From JAHCHG01 sp038246645 (GTDB taxonomy: Bacteria; Acidobacteriota; Blastocatellia; Pyrinomonadales; Pyrinomonadaceae), in the NCBI GenBank assembly GCA_038246645.1, contig JBBRVS010000147.1, forward strand, positions 1 through 13,754: 13,754 nt of DNA, in the 5' to 3' direction. A program made the translations under genes and the position numbers. Numbering within the stretch: the first letter of the stretch is position 1; each line of letters starts with the position of its first letter. Shown in pieces: positions 12,784 to 13,754 of this stretch. A model generated the notes under the pieces. It had not been told where the DNA came from and did no database searches. It was given only the letters and a program-made list of their open reading frames with translations.

Positions 12784-13754
12784 TATTTTTCCTGATTCCA
12801 ACCCAATAACTTTTATTGAATTTCTTCCTTTTTTTATGTAATAAGTTATATCCAGAATATAGTCTTGGTTTTTTTCTAAGAGAATAGTTTCAACAGAAAA
12901 TTGAGGGTCAAATCTTGTGTCATCCGTTTGCAAAACTATACTGCTTCCGTCAGTTGATTTCGATACCGAAGCCTTTGACGAAATAATATTACCGCTTTGA
13001 ATCAGTGAATCAGCTGAAATTTGCCACTTTATCTCTGCCGAGTCGAGGTTTGAAATTGAGTGGGTCACAGGGATTTCTCTTGAAATTTTTTGTGCTCTTT
13101 CTAATTTAAACATTGAGAAAGCTCTTTGGATAACGACTTTTGAAAACCAAAACGGATGTTCTTTAATAAATCGCAGTCCCTGAGCTACTCGCATCCGATC
13201 TCGTTTAATACCGTCTGCTCCGAAAAGGGTAATGGCATAATCAGGTCGATTATATATCCGGGCTTCCATCTGACAAATTCCAAAATCAGTATGAGGAATA
13301 CCAAATTTTTGTTCCTTGTCATAATCGCCGATTCCTTCGAGGAGAATCTGTCCTGCACCGAGCGAAATCGGGACAAATTCGCGATAAACAATCGCATTCC
13401 GAATCGTAATTGGCGCAACGGTCAGAATAGCTGCCAAAATTAATATCGCCGCATAAATATATTTATTTTTTCCTTCAAATAAAAGAAAAACGGCAACACC
13501 GAAAAAAAGCGGCATTAAAAGCGAATTGCTTCTCATCCAACATGATAGTCCCAGACAGATGCCTGAAAGCAAAATTGGCAGAAAACCGGGCTTTTTATAA
13601 GCAGTAACAAGAAAATAAATAGCCAACAGTATCGGAAAAACTGCCAGCGTATCAGGAAGCAAAATCACCGAATTCAAAGCAAATGATGGAGACATTGCCG
13701 CTAACAAACCGGATATTACTTTGATAACGACAGTAAAAAGCAGTAGAGAGTTGA
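12772..13754 (-). CDS. ArnT/PMT-like membrane glycosyltransferase (GT-C fold), partial: N-terminus outside window, C-terminus cut by MITE
   Basis: The minus-strand frame is open to the window edge, so the start is not visible; the TTG at 13705-13707 is only a formal start. The visible part begins in a multi-pass membrane region typical of dolichyl-phosphate-mannose/ArnT (PMT_2) glycosyltransferases: AAMSPSFALNSVILLPDTLAVF, a family-like loop with the acidic D in LPDTLA, then LSGICLGLSCWMRSNSLLMPLFFGVAVFLL and ILAAILTVAPITIRNAIVYREFVPIS. At least four hydrophobic segments lie in the visible part, followed by a soluble C-terminal part of about 150 residues. Such enzymes move sugars from polyprenyl-phosphate donors at the membrane. 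The C-terminus is unnatural: the last residues GCN and the TAA (12772-12774) come from the MITE inverted repeat. How much is lost is unknown. The coding sequence is AT-richer than the xylose genes. Confidence 0.75.
   Translation of the reverse strand, partial: NSLLLFTVVIKVISGLLAAMSPSFALNSVILLPDTLAVFPILLAIYFLVTAYKKPGFLPILLSGICLGLSCWMRSNSLLMPLFFGVAVFLLFEGKNKYIYAAILILAAILTVAPITIRNAIVYREFVPISLGAGQILLEGIGDYDKEQKFGIPHTDFGICQMEARIYNRPDYAITLFGADGIKRDRMRVAQGLRFIKEHPFWFSKVVIQRAFSMFKLERAQKISREIPVTHSISNLDSAEIKWQISADSLIQSGNIISSKASVSKSTDGSSIVLQTDDTRFDPQFSVETILLEKNQDYILDITYYIKKGRNSIKVIGLESGKIGCN

Noticed and set aside
13156..13443. Plus-strand frame of 95 codons opposite the glycosyltransferase
   Set aside because: It is the shadow of a membrane-protein gene with recognisable PMT/ArnT features.
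1..13754. CRISPR array, phage genes, toxin-antitoxin or defence operon
   Set aside because: No regularly spaced direct repeats, no recognisable defence, phage or antitoxin genes were found on either strand.

Overview
The window looks like a chromosomal segment from a mid-GC, repeat-rich bacterium. My best guess is an Acidobacteriota of the Blastocatellia/Pyrinomonadaceae type. This rests on three things: the C-terminal piece of an Oar-like TonB-dependent receptor, the FCxxC...VYNLSAM N-terminal domain fused to a carboxypeptidase-regulatory-like domain, and many short palindromic repeats between genes. The assignment is inference; there is no rRNA or other marker here.

Left region (1-4120): a decayed sugar-acid locus. 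The C-terminal third of a PfkB kinase (probably 2-keto-3-deoxygluconate kinase, minus strand) and the C-terminal part of a short-chain dehydrogenase (plus strand) point away from each other. Both have lost their N-terminal parts, and the space between them is filled by one intact minus-strand molybdopterin oxidoreductase gene. Downstream of the dehydrogenase is a KDPG/KHG aldolase (eda) pseudogene with two in-frame stops. It is followed by the first ~30 codons of a cysteine-cluster (YkgJ-like) gene cut off by a 232-bp MITE-like element with 32-bp terminal inverted repeats. Kinase, dehydrogenase and aldolase would fit one uronate/KDG pathway, which now appears lost.

Middle region (4269-6426): an intact composite gene (CxxC domain, membrane segment, CarboxypepD_reg-like domain, about five ankyrin repeats) converges on an intact class I fructose-1,6-bisphosphatase gene.

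Xylose region (6899-11204, all minus strand): transcription order is xylB (xylulokinase), xylA (xylose isomerase), xylF (periplasmic xylose-binding lipoprotein), then fbp further on. Together these bind xylose, isomerise it and phosphorylate it to xylulose 5-phosphate; fbp fits gluconeogenic or pentose-phosphate flux. The ABC permease and ATPase partners of XylF are not in the window. Two same-orientation copies of a ~195-bp palindromic repeat lie either side of xylA-xylB.

Right region (11300-13754): upstream of xylB are a signal-peptide gene fragment (plausibly the start of a GH43 beta-xylosidase) cut by the second repeat copy, a nested 143-bp palindromic element, the C-terminal fragment of a TonB-dependent receptor, a 169-bp MITE with perfect 24-bp inverted repeats, and the C-terminally cut ArnT/PMT-like glycosyltransferase that runs off the window. 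The outer-membrane and extracellular front end of a xylan/xyloside system seems broken while the cytoplasmic xylose genes remain intact.

I see no defence system, CRISPR array, tRNA, rRNA or complete transposase. The strongest signal is that several distinct short inverted-repeat elements sit at, or next to, broken gene ends.
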